A stretch of 64,000 nt of DNA from Deltaproteobacteria bacterium (GTDB lineage Bacteria; SAR324; JACQKK01), in assembly GCA_029858505.1 (NCBI GenBank), contig JAOUEW010000006.1, forward strand, positions 1 through 64,000, in the 5' to 3' direction. The notes under the pieces were generated by a model. The model was not told the DNA's origin, searched no databases, and saw only the letters and a list, made by a program, of their open reading frames with translations. This document shows positions 54,566 to 62,998 of the stretch, piece after piece (position 1 is the first letter of the stretch; every line of letters starts with the position of its first letter). A program made the translations under genes and the position numbers.

Positions 54566-55747
54566 ATGGCCACCCGGAACGACCCCAACGCCAACGCCTT
54601 CTTCCGATCCGTCCAAGCGGGAGAAGAAGGCTTTGACTCGGAAAAGTTCCTGCTGGAGGTGAAAAACGCCTTCCAATCGGAGGAAATTTCTCACGAAGTC
54701 CATTGGCGCATCCAAGTCCTCAAAGAAATCTACGAAAACCCCGAATACCAAGACGTGGGCGACGGCCTGAAGGGCCGCCTGTCCAAAATATTCGCCACCT
54801 CTACCGATGAAAACGAAATTCTGCGGCAGCTGAAAGACCTGACCGAAGTAGAGGGAGCCAAGGGGAATAAAATTGACCTGCGTACCTTCACCAAGCGGGA
54901 AAAACGGGTGCTGGGTGAAATGGACTACCGCAAGGTGCTTAACCGAAAATTGGTGAACACCAAAACCCAGGTCGACAACCTGCTGCTGTTCTTCCCCGAC
55001 AAACAAGCCGAGTTGAATAAGTTTACCCAAGAGATCTCCGGCCTGGCCAACCAGGCCAAGGCCCCCGGAACCCCCGTTCAAGACCTGAAAAAAATTGAAG
55101 ACAGCTTGCGCAGCGGCCAGTTGTTTAAGGTGTACGAAAACCTGAAAGAACAGTTCCTGCGCCAATGGCTGGAAAAATTCGGCGGTATGAACAAGTCTCA
55201 GGTGGAAGGGATGGACCCCAAGCAGATTCAGCGGATGATTATGGAGCACCAGCGCCACCAGATGACCCAGCTGCTGAAAACCCAGATCAAGCCCAACGAC
55301 ACCGACATGTCGGACCATCTGGCCCCCCACGACACCATGGAGTGCAATTACAAAGAGAAAAAATTCTGGGGTGCCGCCAACAGCCACGTGAAGGAAGAAT
55401 TCAAAAAGTGGATCATGTCGGTGATTCAGGCCTTCGGTATTATCAAGGGCCACCGCTACGCTTTCTTTCAAAACGAAAAAGAGCCGGACCAAATGCTGCT
55501 GTTCGGCATTGGGGTCTCTGGGTTTTCTAAAAAAGAAGAAAACATGGTGGACATGGTCCCCTTTATTAAGCCCTTTACCCGCAAGGCCAACTTTTTGTTA
55601 GAAATCCGCCACCGAGAAATTGGCAACGACGACCAATACTTCAGCCAGCTGCGCCACTATGTGCTGCCCTTCGTGTTCGGTTTCGATTCCATGGAGGGAT
55701 TCAAAATGCACCAGGACCTGATCCAGTTTTTCACCAGCAAATACTAG
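54566..55747 (+). CDS. Conserved-looking soluble helical protein of unknown function
   Basis: A 393-residue charged protein, mostly alpha-helical by composition, with no signal peptide or membrane segment. A helical N-terminal region (VHWRIQVLKEIYENPEYQDV) leads to a coiled-coil-prone middle part (QAELNKFTQEISGLANQAKA). The C-terminal domain holds NYKEKKFWGAANSHVKEEFK and LLEIRHREIGNDDQYFSQLR. Codon use matches the housekeeping genes, so it is not recent foreign DNA. I recognise no family. It precedes the beta-helix gene by 29 bases and the two may be one operon. Confidence 0.75.
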   Translation: MATRNDPNANAFFRSVQAGEEGFDSEKFLLEVKNAFQSEEISHEVHWRIQVLKEIYENPEYQDVGDGLKGRLSKIFATSTDENEILRQLKDLTEVEGAKGNKIDLRTFTKREKRVLGEMDYRKVLNRKLVNTKTQVDNLLLFFPDKQAELNKFTQEISGLANQAKAPGTPVQDLKKIEDSLRSGQLFKVYENLKEQFLRQWLEKFGGMNKSQVEGMDPKQIQRMIMEHQRHQMTQLLKTQIKPNDTDMSDHLAPHDTMECNYKEKKFWGAANSHVKEEFKKWIMSVIQAFGIIKGHRYAFFQNEKEPDQMLLFGIGVSGFSKKEENMVDMVPFIKPFTRKANFLLEIRHREIGNDDQYFSQLRHYVLPFVFGFDSMEGFKMHQDLIQFFTSKY

Positions 55748-55776
55748 CCGCCCCCCGATCTCTCCGATCTGCCCCC

Positions 55777-57093
55777 ATGCCCCCCAGCCCCCTGCTTTCT
55801 GCCGCTGAACTGGAACCCTTTCGCCAGCGGGGGGTGATCATCCCCCGCCCGGACCTGGTGGCGGTGGCGAAAGACGTTTCCCCCGAGGCCTTGGCCCCTG
55901 GGGCCGTGCTGCACCCGTTTTGTAGGTTGAGCGGAGCGGCTACCCGGGTGGGGCCCGGCGCGGTGCTGGGAGAAGGCGGGGCGGTGACCCTGCAAGACGT
56001 GTGGGTGGGAGAAGGCGCCAGGGTGGGCACCATGGGGCCGGTGGCCGCCAAAACCTGCGCCATGGGCCCCGGCACCGTGCTGGGCTCAGGGGCGGTGGAA
56101 GACGCGGTGTTCTTGGGCAAAGAAGGCCCCCAGCCAGAGATTACCTGCGGGCTGGGGTTCCGGGTGCGAAAAGGATCGCTGTACGAGGAAGACGCCTCCT
56201 CTGGCCAGCAGACCGACACCAAGATGACCGTGCTGTTCCCCTGGGTCACCCTGGGCAGCAACGTGAACTGGTGCGACCTGCTGATGGCCGGGGGCACTGG
56301 CCCTGGCCTGGGAGACTTCTCCGAGGTGGGCAGCGGAGCGGTGCATTTTAATTACTCCCCCAGGGGAGACAAGGCCACCGGCAGCCTGCTGGGCCACGTG
56401 ACGGGGGTGTTCCTGCGCTCGCCCCGGCTGTTTTTGGGGGGCAACCTAAGTTTGCTCGGCCCGGCCCAGGCCGAATTTGGCGCCGAAACCGGCGCCGGCA
56501 ACCGGTACGCCAAAAAACTGCGGGCCGGCTGGAACGCCCCCCAGGTACTCCCCAAGGACCGGTCGTTCGATTCGTCTTTGTATGGGAACCTGTCCTGGGT
56601 ATGGCAGAGTCAGCTGGATTATTTGGGGCAGTTGGCGGCCCTGATGGCCTGGTACCGCCAGGTGAGAATCCCCCTGGCCCAGGGCCGGGTGGAACAAGAA
56701 ACCGTGTACCGGCGGGGGCTGGCGGTGCTGGAACTGAACCGCGCCGAACGCGTTCATCAACTGGCGGGCTGGGCGGCACGGGTGGAGCAGGGGCTTTCCC
56801 GGCTGGAGGCTGGCCACCCCCAAGACCCCCGCCTGCCCCAGCACCGGGCCCTGGCCCTGGGCTGGCCCCAAGCCGCCCAGCGGCTGGCCGCCCCCATGGC
56901 AGAACCCCCCGCCCCGGCAGACCTGCGCCTGGGGCTAGAAACCTCCGCCGGGCGGCAGACCCCCTGGCGCTACACCAAAATCATCCAGGGCCTTACCACC
57001 GGGCAAGCCAAGGCCGGGGAGGCTTGGCTGCAATCGGTAGCCCAACAGGCCGTGCCGGAAGACCTGTACCGGCTGGTACCCGCCCTCTCTTGA
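55777..57093 (+). CDS. Left-handed beta-helix (hexapeptide-like) protein, GlmU C-terminal-like
   Basis: A 438-residue protein. Residues about 40-130 follow the imperfect hexapeptide pattern (GAVLHPFCRLSGAATRVGPG, TVLGSGAVEDAVFLG). VHFNYSPRGDKATGSLLGHV and FLGGNLSLLGPAQAEFGAET resemble the acetyltransferase/nucleotidyl-sugar beta-helix family related to GlmU and UDP-GlcNAc pyrophosphorylases. The last 170 residues are helical and rich in Arg, Gln and Ala. No N-terminal nucleotidyltransferase domain is present. Sugar-nucleotide acyl transfer is possible but unproven. Confidence 0.65.
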   Translation: MPPSPLLSAAELEPFRQRGVIIPRPDLVAVAKDVSPEALAPGAVLHPFCRLSGAATRVGPGAVLGEGGAVTLQDVWVGEGARVGTMGPVAAKTCAMGPGTVLGSGAVEDAVFLGKEGPQPEITCGLGFRVRKGSLYEEDASSGQQTDTKMTVLFPWVTLGSNVNWCDLLMAGGTGPGLGDFSEVGSGAVHFNYSPRGDKATGSLLGHVTGVFLRSPRLFLGGNLSLLGPAQAEFGAETGAGNRYAKKLRAGWNAPQVLPKDRSFDSSLYGNLSWVWQSQLDYLGQLAALMAWYRQVRIPLAQGRVEQETVYRRGLAVLELNRAERVHQLAGWAARVEQGLSRLEAGHPQDPRLPQHRALALGWPQAAQRLAAPMAEPPAPADLRLGLETSAGRQTPWRYTKIIQGLTTGQAKAGEAWLQSVAQQAVPEDLYRLVPALS

Positions 57094-57099
57094 CTCGAA

Positions 57100-57225
57100 G
57101 CCAGCAGTTATTCTTTGCAACCGTTCGGAAAACATAGACTGGGCGGAAGCAATCACATCACCCACCGGATTCGATTTATTTCCCCTCCACGAAGGGGAGG
57201 GGATGCCCCCGACAGGGGGCAGAAA
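57100..57225. repeat. Dispersed repeat locus 7 (reverse orientation)
   Basis: Family modules appear in the opposite orientation to loci 1, 2 and 5: CCGTTCGGAAAACATAGACT, GATTCGATTTATTTCCCCTC and CCCCTCCACGAAGGGGAGGG, between the beta-helix gene and glgP. Confidence 0.8.
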
Positions 57226-57226
57226 A

Positions 57227-59758
57227 TTAAGATCCGCGCTTTTTCTTCCCTTTCGTTTCCATCATCCGATCCGGCTGGGGGGTGACCCCCCAAATCTCTT
57301 TGGCATAGCGGCGGATGGTGGCATCGGAAGAGAAGCGCCCCATCTTGGCCACGTTGAGGATGGACATCCTCGTCCATTCATCGGGCCGGGCGTACGACTC
57401 TCCCACCCGGCGCTGGCAGGCCGCGTAGGCGGTGAAATCGGCCAGGGCCATGAAGGGGTCGTTGAACATCAGGTTATCGGCCAACCCGCTAAAGCGCCCT
57501 GGGTCATCGGGGCTGAAGGTTCCGTTGCGCACCGCGTCCAGGGCCATCCGCAGGTGGGGGTCTAAGTTGTAAAACACCTTGGGGTCATAGCCCTGGCGCT
57601 GCAACGCCGCCACCTGTTCCGCCGTCAGCCCAAAGATGAACATGTTTTCCTCCCCCACCGCTTCTTGAATCTCCACATTGGCGCCATCCAGGGTGCCAAT
57701 GGTCACGGCCCCGTTCAGGGAAAGTTTCATGTTGCCCGTGCCAGAGGCCTCGGTTCCAGCCAAAGAAATCTGCTCCGACACATCGGCGGCGGGCATGATT
57801 TTTTCGGCCAGAGACACGCTGTAGTCGGCCAGGAACACCACTTTCAACAGGCCTTTCATGGCCGGGTCGGCGTTCACCACCCGGGCCACCGAGTTGATGA
57901 GATGAATGGTGGTCTTGGCGATGTGGTAGGCCGGGGCGGCCTTTCCGGCGAACAAAAACAACCGGGGGGGCGTGCCCGCCGGGGGCGGGGCGGCTTTGTA
58001 AGCCAAGTACAAGCTGATGACATGCAGAATATTCATCGTCTGGCGCTTGTATTCGTGAATGCGCTTCACCTGCACGTCAAACAACGCGTTGGGGTCCACC
58101 GTCACCCCGTATTGGCGCTCGATATACCCCCCCAAGCGGGCTTTGTTCTCCCGCTTCACCCGGCGCCACGCCTCGCGGAACGAGGGGTCTTCCGCCAGGG
58201 AAACCAGCCCCTCCAACCGGTCCAGGTCCCGCACCCATTCCGGCCCCAGGGCGTGGGTTAGCAACCCCGCCAGCCCAGGGTTGCATTTCAACAGCCAACG
58301 ACGGGGGGTAATGCCGTTGGTTTTGTTGTTGAACAACCCAGGGAAGTGCTGGTGAAAATCGGGGAAGACCCGCTCTTTCAATATTTCGGTGTGCAGGCGC
58401 GAAACGCCGTTCACCGAGAAACTGCCCACGATGGCCAAATGGGCCATGCGAACCGAGCGGTTGGGGCCTTCGGCAATCAGGCTCATGCGGGCCAGCTTGG
58501 CGTGGTCATCGGGATACTTGGCGTGGATGTCCTCCATGAACCGCCGGTTGATCTCGTAGATAATTTCCAAATGCCGCGGCAGCACCCGGCCAATCAGTTC
58601 CACCGCCCAGGTTTCCAGGGCCTCTGGCAGCACGGTGTGGTTGGTGTAGGCAAACGACCGCCGGGTCACCTCCCAAGCCTCTTCCCACTCAAAGTCGTGG
58701 GCATCCATCAGCAGGCGCATCAACTCGGCCACGGCAATGGCCGGGTGGGTGTCGTTCAGCTGAAACACGGCGTGGTCGGGGATTTTGCTCATGTCTCCCC
58801 CGGTTAGGGTTGCCACCCTGGCCAGGGCGTCTTGCAGCGAGGCCGACACGAAAAAGTATTCCTGCTTCAGCCGCAGTTCTTTGCCCGCCTGGGCCGAGTC
58901 GTTGGGGTAGAGCACCCGGGTAATGTTTTCGGTGATGTTTTTCTCTTCCACCGCCTGAATGTAATCGCCCCGGTTGAAGTAAGAAAAGTTGAACTCGCGG
59001 GTAGACTTGGCCACCCACAGCCGCAGGGTGTTCACCGTGTCGTTGCGAAAGCCCGCCACGGGCACGTCATGGGCCAGGGCCATCACTTGCTCTTGGCTTT
59101 CCCATTCCCGGTGCACCCGGCCGGTGCTGTCGGTCACCGCCCGCACCGACCCATAGAAATTCACCGGATACAACCGCTCCGGGCGTTGAATTTCCCAGGG
59201 GTTGCCATAGCGCAGCCAGCCGTCGGGGTGTTCCACCTGAATGCCATCTACCAGCACCTGCTTAAAAATGCCGTATTCGTAGCGAATGCCGTATCCCACC
59301 GCCGGAATGCCCAGGGCCGCCATGGAATCTAAAAAACAGGCGGCCAGCCTGCCCAGCCCCCCGTTGCCCAGACCCATGTCCCACTCCTGGTTCAGCACGC
59401 CTCCCAGGTCGGTGTTCAGGCCCGCCATGGCCTCACGGAATTCTTCCAGAATTCCCAGGTTGATCAGGGCGTCTTCCAACAAACGCCCGGTGAGAAACTC
59501 CAGCGACAGGTAATACACCCATTTTTCCTTTTTCTCGTGATAGGTCTGCTGGGTGCGGTGCCACCGGTCGAACATGCGGTCACGGGTGGTAAAGGCCGCG
59601 CTCTTGAAAAAATCGAGGGGGGTGGCGGTGTATTGATCTTTGCCCTGGGTGAACTCCATGTGATGGAGAAACCCCTGCTGCAGGGCATCGGAATCCATGG
59701 CTAAATTCAGGGAGTCTAAAACGGAAAGTTCTGGTTTGGCGGGTTTTCTGGGGCTCAT
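57227..59758 (-). CDS. glgP: Glycogen/alpha-glucan phosphorylase
   Basis: This PLP enzyme splits alpha-1,4-glucans with phosphate to glucose-1-phosphate. The 843-residue protein shows YYLSLEFLTGRLLEDALINL near the start, GNGGLGRLAACFLDSMAALG and VQVKRIHEYKRQTMNILHVI. The PLP lysine lies in EASGTGNMKLSLNGAVTIGT. The ATG at 59758 has AGGAGG seven bases upstream, so the longer frame to 59791 is rejected. No other glycogen genes are in the window. The 300-base stretch 59759-60060 shows no gene. Confidence 0.97.
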   Translation of the reverse strand: MSPRKPAKPELSVLDSLNLAMDSDALQQGFLHHMEFTQGKDQYTATPLDFFKSAAFTTRDRMFDRWHRTQQTYHEKKEKWVYYLSLEFLTGRLLEDALINLGILEEFREAMAGLNTDLGGVLNQEWDMGLGNGGLGRLAACFLDSMAALGIPAVGYGIRYEYGIFKQVLVDGIQVEHPDGWLRYGNPWEIQRPERLYPVNFYGSVRAVTDSTGRVHREWESQEQVMALAHDVPVAGFRNDTVNTLRLWVAKSTREFNFSYFNRGDYIQAVEEKNITENITRVLYPNDSAQAGKELRLKQEYFFVSASLQDALARVATLTGGDMSKIPDHAVFQLNDTHPAIAVAELMRLLMDAHDFEWEEAWEVTRRSFAYTNHTVLPEALETWAVELIGRVLPRHLEIIYEINRRFMEDIHAKYPDDHAKLARMSLIAEGPNRSVRMAHLAIVGSFSVNGVSRLHTEILKERVFPDFHQHFPGLFNNKTNGITPRRWLLKCNPGLAGLLTHALGPEWVRDLDRLEGLVSLAEDPSFREAWRRVKRENKARLGGYIERQYGVTVDPNALFDVQVKRIHEYKRQTMNILHVISLYLAYKAAPPPAGTPPRLFLFAGKAAPAYHIAKTTIHLINSVARVVNADPAMKGLLKVVFLADYSVSLAEKIMPAADVSEQISLAGTEASGTGNMKLSLNGAVTIGTLDGANVEIQEAVGEENMFIFGLTAEQVAALQRQGYDPKVFYNLDPHLRMALDAVRNGTFSPDDPGRFSGLADNLMFNDPFMALADFTAYAACQRRVGESYARPDEWTRMSILNVAKMGRFSSDATIRRYAKEIWGVTPQPDRMMETKGKKKRGS

Positions 59759-60060
59759 GTCGGCCCTCCTTTCACCGGGTGGGAACCACAACCGTGGAAT
59801 GCCTCCCCCATCCTATGAAAAAAACGCCCAAGATGAAAGAACGGGTGAATGAAAGTCCCAACAGGATGATTTCCCCGCAAAAGGGGGAGATCATTTTCCG
59901 GTAGCGGGGGATTGGGTGCACAGCCCCCCAAAAGAATCCCCCTTCCCTCAGGGCAGGAGGCAGGGGGATGGAGAATGGGAGATGGGAATAAGCAGGTAAA
60001 GAAAAAGTTGCGAAATTTTGATGCTTAACATGAGGGGCCGATACTTATGCTCTGCAAAGA

Positions 60061-60639
60061 TTAATGGTGGTCAGGCTCGTTACGCAGAAAGGGAACAAAC
60101 CGCAAGGCTGGCAGGTCCAGCAGCAGATGGGTGTAGTGCCCCATCACCGCGGCCACCACGTACATCCAATCGTCTTGCAGCATGCGCCCCACGTTGGCCC
60201 AAGAAAACCCCGACAACCAAGCTTCTTTGGCCCGGAAGTATTCCCACACCACCGCCAACACCGCCGACAACACCCAGGGAGTTGCCAGGCTGTGGGTCCA
60301 GCCCCGGTGGTGGTCCAGCATGGGGGCCAGGGTGGCCAGGGTCACCACGGCAAACAGGTCCATGCGCCCCTGCCAAGCCAGCCCCACCAGCACAGCCGCC
60401 ATGGCCCGCAAAAACCAGCGCTGAGGAATGGAGGGGGTGTCTATGTCTGGAAACAGGGCCATGAACACGGCCGTTAAAAACATGCCCCCCAGGGTGTAAA
60501 AATCTGGTGAAGCAAAGGGAGAATACAGCATTTGGCGCAGGGCGGAGTCATCGAGGGATATGGCCCCCGACACCCCGCCCAAGGCCACCGCCGCGGCACC
60601 CGCCGCCAATCCCCCCCGCATATGCCCCATGAATTGCAT
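60061..60639 (-). CDS. YdjM-like membrane-bound metal-dependent hydrolase
   Basis: A 192-residue inner-membrane protein of the YdjM/DUF457 family. Motifs: FMGHMRGGLAAG at the N-terminus, MALFPDIDTPS (metal Asp pair), DHHRGWTHSLATPW and GHYTHLLLDLP, matching the His/Asp metal-binding pattern. About four or five hydrophobic segments are present. The ATG at 60639 has AAGGA six bases upstream. It follows a second, degenerate member of the same size class by 25 bases. The physiological role of the family is not well defined. Confidence 0.85.
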   Translation of the reverse strand: MQFMGHMRGGLAAGAAAVALGGVSGAISLDDSALRQMLYSPFASPDFYTLGGMFLTAVFMALFPDIDTPSIPQRWFLRAMAAVLVGLAWQGRMDLFAVVTLATLAPMLDHHRGWTHSLATPWVLSAVLAVVWEYFRAKEAWLSGFSWANVGRMLQDDWMYVVAAVMGHYTHLLLDLPALRFVPFLRNEPDHH

Positions 60640-60664
60640 CGCTCGTCCTTGAGGGAAAGGGCTT

Positions 60665-61189
60665 CTACCGCCGGAACACATAATGGGCGTAATGACCGCC
60701 CACCAATGCCAGCACCATGAACCAATGCACCCGGAAGGTCATCCAGATCACTTCTGGGTTCAGCGCCCGCAGCAGATCAATGTTGTTCTGGGTGTAATTC
60801 AACAAAATCAGCAGCAGCAAGCCCATCCCCCAGGGGGCCGCCGGGTGGGCCAACAGTCGCCGGTTGGTGATGGCCCCCGGCACCACCGCCAGAAACGTGA
60901 TCAGCACAAACAGGTCCAGTCGGCGAACCATCAGCGACAACACCAGCCCCGCTGCCAGCAGCCAGCCTTGAGGGTTTTGAAAGCCTTCCGGGGTTTCTCC
61001 CCCCGCCCAATGGGCCGCCACCACCGCCAGCAGCACCAGGGTCAAAAGCACCATGATTCCCCCCAGGGAAATGTTTTCACTGCCAAAACTAGAGGAAGTG
61101 AGGCTGACATAGCGCAGCAGCAACGCCGCCACGGCGGCCACCGCACCGGCGGCCAGACCCTGCATCATGGGTGGAGACAGTTTGTTCAT
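60665..61189 (-). CDS. Degenerate YdjM-like membrane protein
   Basis: A 174-residue polytopic membrane protein. Its helix spacing and its end (ALVGGHYAHYVFRR) parallel the GHYTHLLLD region of the next gene, and PGAITNRRLLAHPAAPWGMG parallels the DHHRGWTHSLATPW region, but the metal-binding His and Asp residues are missing. It looks like a tandem paralogue that has lost its active site, perhaps a partner subunit. The gap 61190-61502 upstream shows no gene. Confidence 0.65.
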   Translation of the reverse strand: MNKLSPPMMQGLAAGAVAAVAALLLRYVSLTSSSFGSENISLGGIMVLLTLVLLAVVAAHWAGGETPEGFQNPQGWLLAAGLVLSLMVRRLDLFVLITFLAVVPGAITNRRLLAHPAAPWGMGLLLLILLNYTQNNIDLLRALNPEVIWMTFRVHWFMVLALVGGHYAHYVFRR

Positions 61190-61502
61190 GGGAACCGGAA
61201 TGGTTAGAGTGAAAAGTGTAAAATAGATGGGTTAGAGGAAGGGGATGGAAATCACCCCCCATTGAAACGCAAACCGACGGCAAGAGGCCATGGTCTCTGC
61301 TTGCCTAAAGCAAAAACCATCGGCTGAAATAAACGCAGGGCAGTAGAATCACCCTCTTCCAGTTTTCCTGACTCTACCTTACCCTGGCATGAACCTTTAC
61401 ACGGATGCTCTTTATCCTGGACCTCACCTTTGAAACAAAACCTTACCCTGAAATCCAACCCTTGCCAATCAACCCGGCCAGGGACAAACGGAACCCCTGA
61501 AC

Positions 61503-62018
61503 ATGCCCAACCCCCCAGGTTTTGAAACATCCGGTTTGTTGGTGTTGACCCTGACCGGGCTGGAACACACCCGGCAGGCAGGAGTGGCCCTGGGCCAAGC
61601 GCTGCCCCCCCATGCCGTGGTGCTGCTGACCGGCCCCCTGGGGGCGGGGAAAACCACCCTGGCCAAGGGCATCGCCGAAGGGTTGGGGGTCAACCCCCAG
61701 GTGGTCATCTCCCCCACCTACACCCTGGTGAACGTGTACCCCGGGCGGCAGACCGTGTATCACGTGGATTTGTACCGGTTGGAACGCCCAGAAGCGCTTC
61801 AAGACATGGACCAAGACGACTGGCTGAACCCGGAAGGCCCCACCCTGCTGGAATGGCCCCAGGCGGCCCTGCCCTGGCTGTCCGGAATCGACTGCCTGGA
61901 GATTGAACTGTCCCCGGAAACGGACAACCCCCAGGCCCGCCGCCTACGGGCCAAAGGGCCAGTGGGGTACCAGGGAGCCTTGGAGGCGTTGGGAGGGCTT
62001 TCATGGGGGAAAGAATAG
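61503..62018 (+). CDS. tsaE: tRNA t6A synthesis ATPase TsaE
   Basis: TsaE is the ATPase that regulates the TsaB-TsaD-TsaC machinery for N6-threonylcarbamoyladenosine on tRNAs reading ANN codons. The 171-residue protein has Walker A GPLGAGKTTLAKGIAEGLG, ISPTYTLVNVYPG, VYHVDLYRLERPEALQDMDQ and LLEWPQAALPW. Its neighbours tsaB and tsaD complete the pathway core. Confidence 0.94.
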   Translation: MPNPPGFETSGLLVLTLTGLEHTRQAGVALGQALPPHAVVLLTGPLGAGKTTLAKGIAEGLGVNPQVVISPTYTLVNVYPGRQTVYHVDLYRLERPEALQDMDQDDWLNPEGPTLLEWPQAALPWLSGIDCLEIELSPETDNPQARRLRAKGPVGYQGALEALGGLSWGKE

Positions 62019-62044
62019 CGGATAGATCCATGTTTCCTGGTTAT

Positions 62045-62260
62045 TCACCCCGCCGAACAACACCCCTGCCCCGGGGGCTTCCCCTCCCCTTCGTGGAGGG
62101 GAAATACATTGAAGCCGGTGGGTGATGCGAGGACTTCCGTCCAGTCTATGTTTTCTGAACGGATGATTTGATGTGCCGATGACTTCGAGTAACGGGTGCT
62201 GTTGGGGAATGATGGGTAATGAATAAATAGCCGTTGGATTCGAGTAACGGGTGCTGTTGG
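62045..62260. repeat. Dispersed repeat locus 8, between tsaE and tsaB
   Basis: Family modules: CCCCTGCCCCGGGGGCTTCC, CCCCTTCGTGGAGGGG, GAACGGATGATTTGATGTGC (shared with locus 1), and GATTCGAGTAACGGGTGCTG repeated in part at about 62185 and 62237. Confidence 0.85.
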
Positions 62261-62323
62261 GTTGACCTGCCCACCCCATGCCAGCTCATTCTAAGAACAG
62301 GGATAGACCCCAGAAAGAACGCC

Positions 62324-62998
62324 ATGACCCACGCCCTGGCCCTAGACACTTCCAGCGACGACCTGACCCTGGCCCTGATGAAAGATGGCCAGGTGGCCGC
62401 CAGCCTGCAGCAGCCCATGGGGCGGCAAATCAACGCCCGCATTTTAGATGAAATCCACCGCCTGCTGACCCAGGAGGGGCTCACCCCCCGGCAGTTAGAC
62501 CTGATCGGCGTGTCGGTGGGGCCCGGCTCCTTCACCGGCACACGGGTGGGCATGGCCCTGGCCCTGACCTTTGGGCAAGTGCTGAACAAACCGGTGATTG
62601 GGATCGATACCCTGCGGGTGATGGCCGCCCAAACCACCCCCCGGGCAGAGCCGTTTTTGTGCGTGCTGCATTGCTCGCGGGATGAAGTGTTCATGGCCCG
62701 TTATCAATGGGGGCCAACCGGGTATCCCCAGCGGCTGGATGATATTTCCATGGCTCTGCTGGAGGAATTCCCCGGCCGGGCCCAGAGCCTGCCCCTGGTC
62801 TGGCGCAGCCTCACCCCCCGCTGGGGGGAGGATGTTCCCCCCCAGTTGGCCGGGTTGGAGCGCCTGCCCCTGACCCACCCCAGGGGCCCCCGGCTGCTGG
62901 CCCTGGCCCTGGAAGACCGGCAGAACACCCCCGGCCCCTTTCCCCCGCCCGTTCCCCTGTACATCAAATCGGAGGCCTTCCGGCAATGGAAACCCTAG
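62324..62998 (+). CDS. tsaB: tRNA t6A synthesis protein TsaB
   Basis: TsaB is the inactive partner that supports TsaD in t6A formation. The 224-residue protein has LALDTSSDDLTLALMKDG, GVSVGPGSFTGTRVGMALAL and KPVIGIDTLRVMAAQT. The ATG at 62324 is the family start. It overlaps the tsaD start by 13 bases. Confidence 0.94.
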   Translation: MTHALALDTSSDDLTLALMKDGQVAASLQQPMGRQINARILDEIHRLLTQEGLTPRQLDLIGVSVGPGSFTGTRVGMALALTFGQVLNKPVIGIDTLRVMAAQTTPRAEPFLCVLHCSRDEVFMARYQWGPTGYPQRLDDISMALLEEFPGRAQSLPLVWRSLTPRWGEDVPPQLAGLERLPLTHPRGPRLLALALEDRQNTPGPFPPPVPLYIKSEAFRQWKP

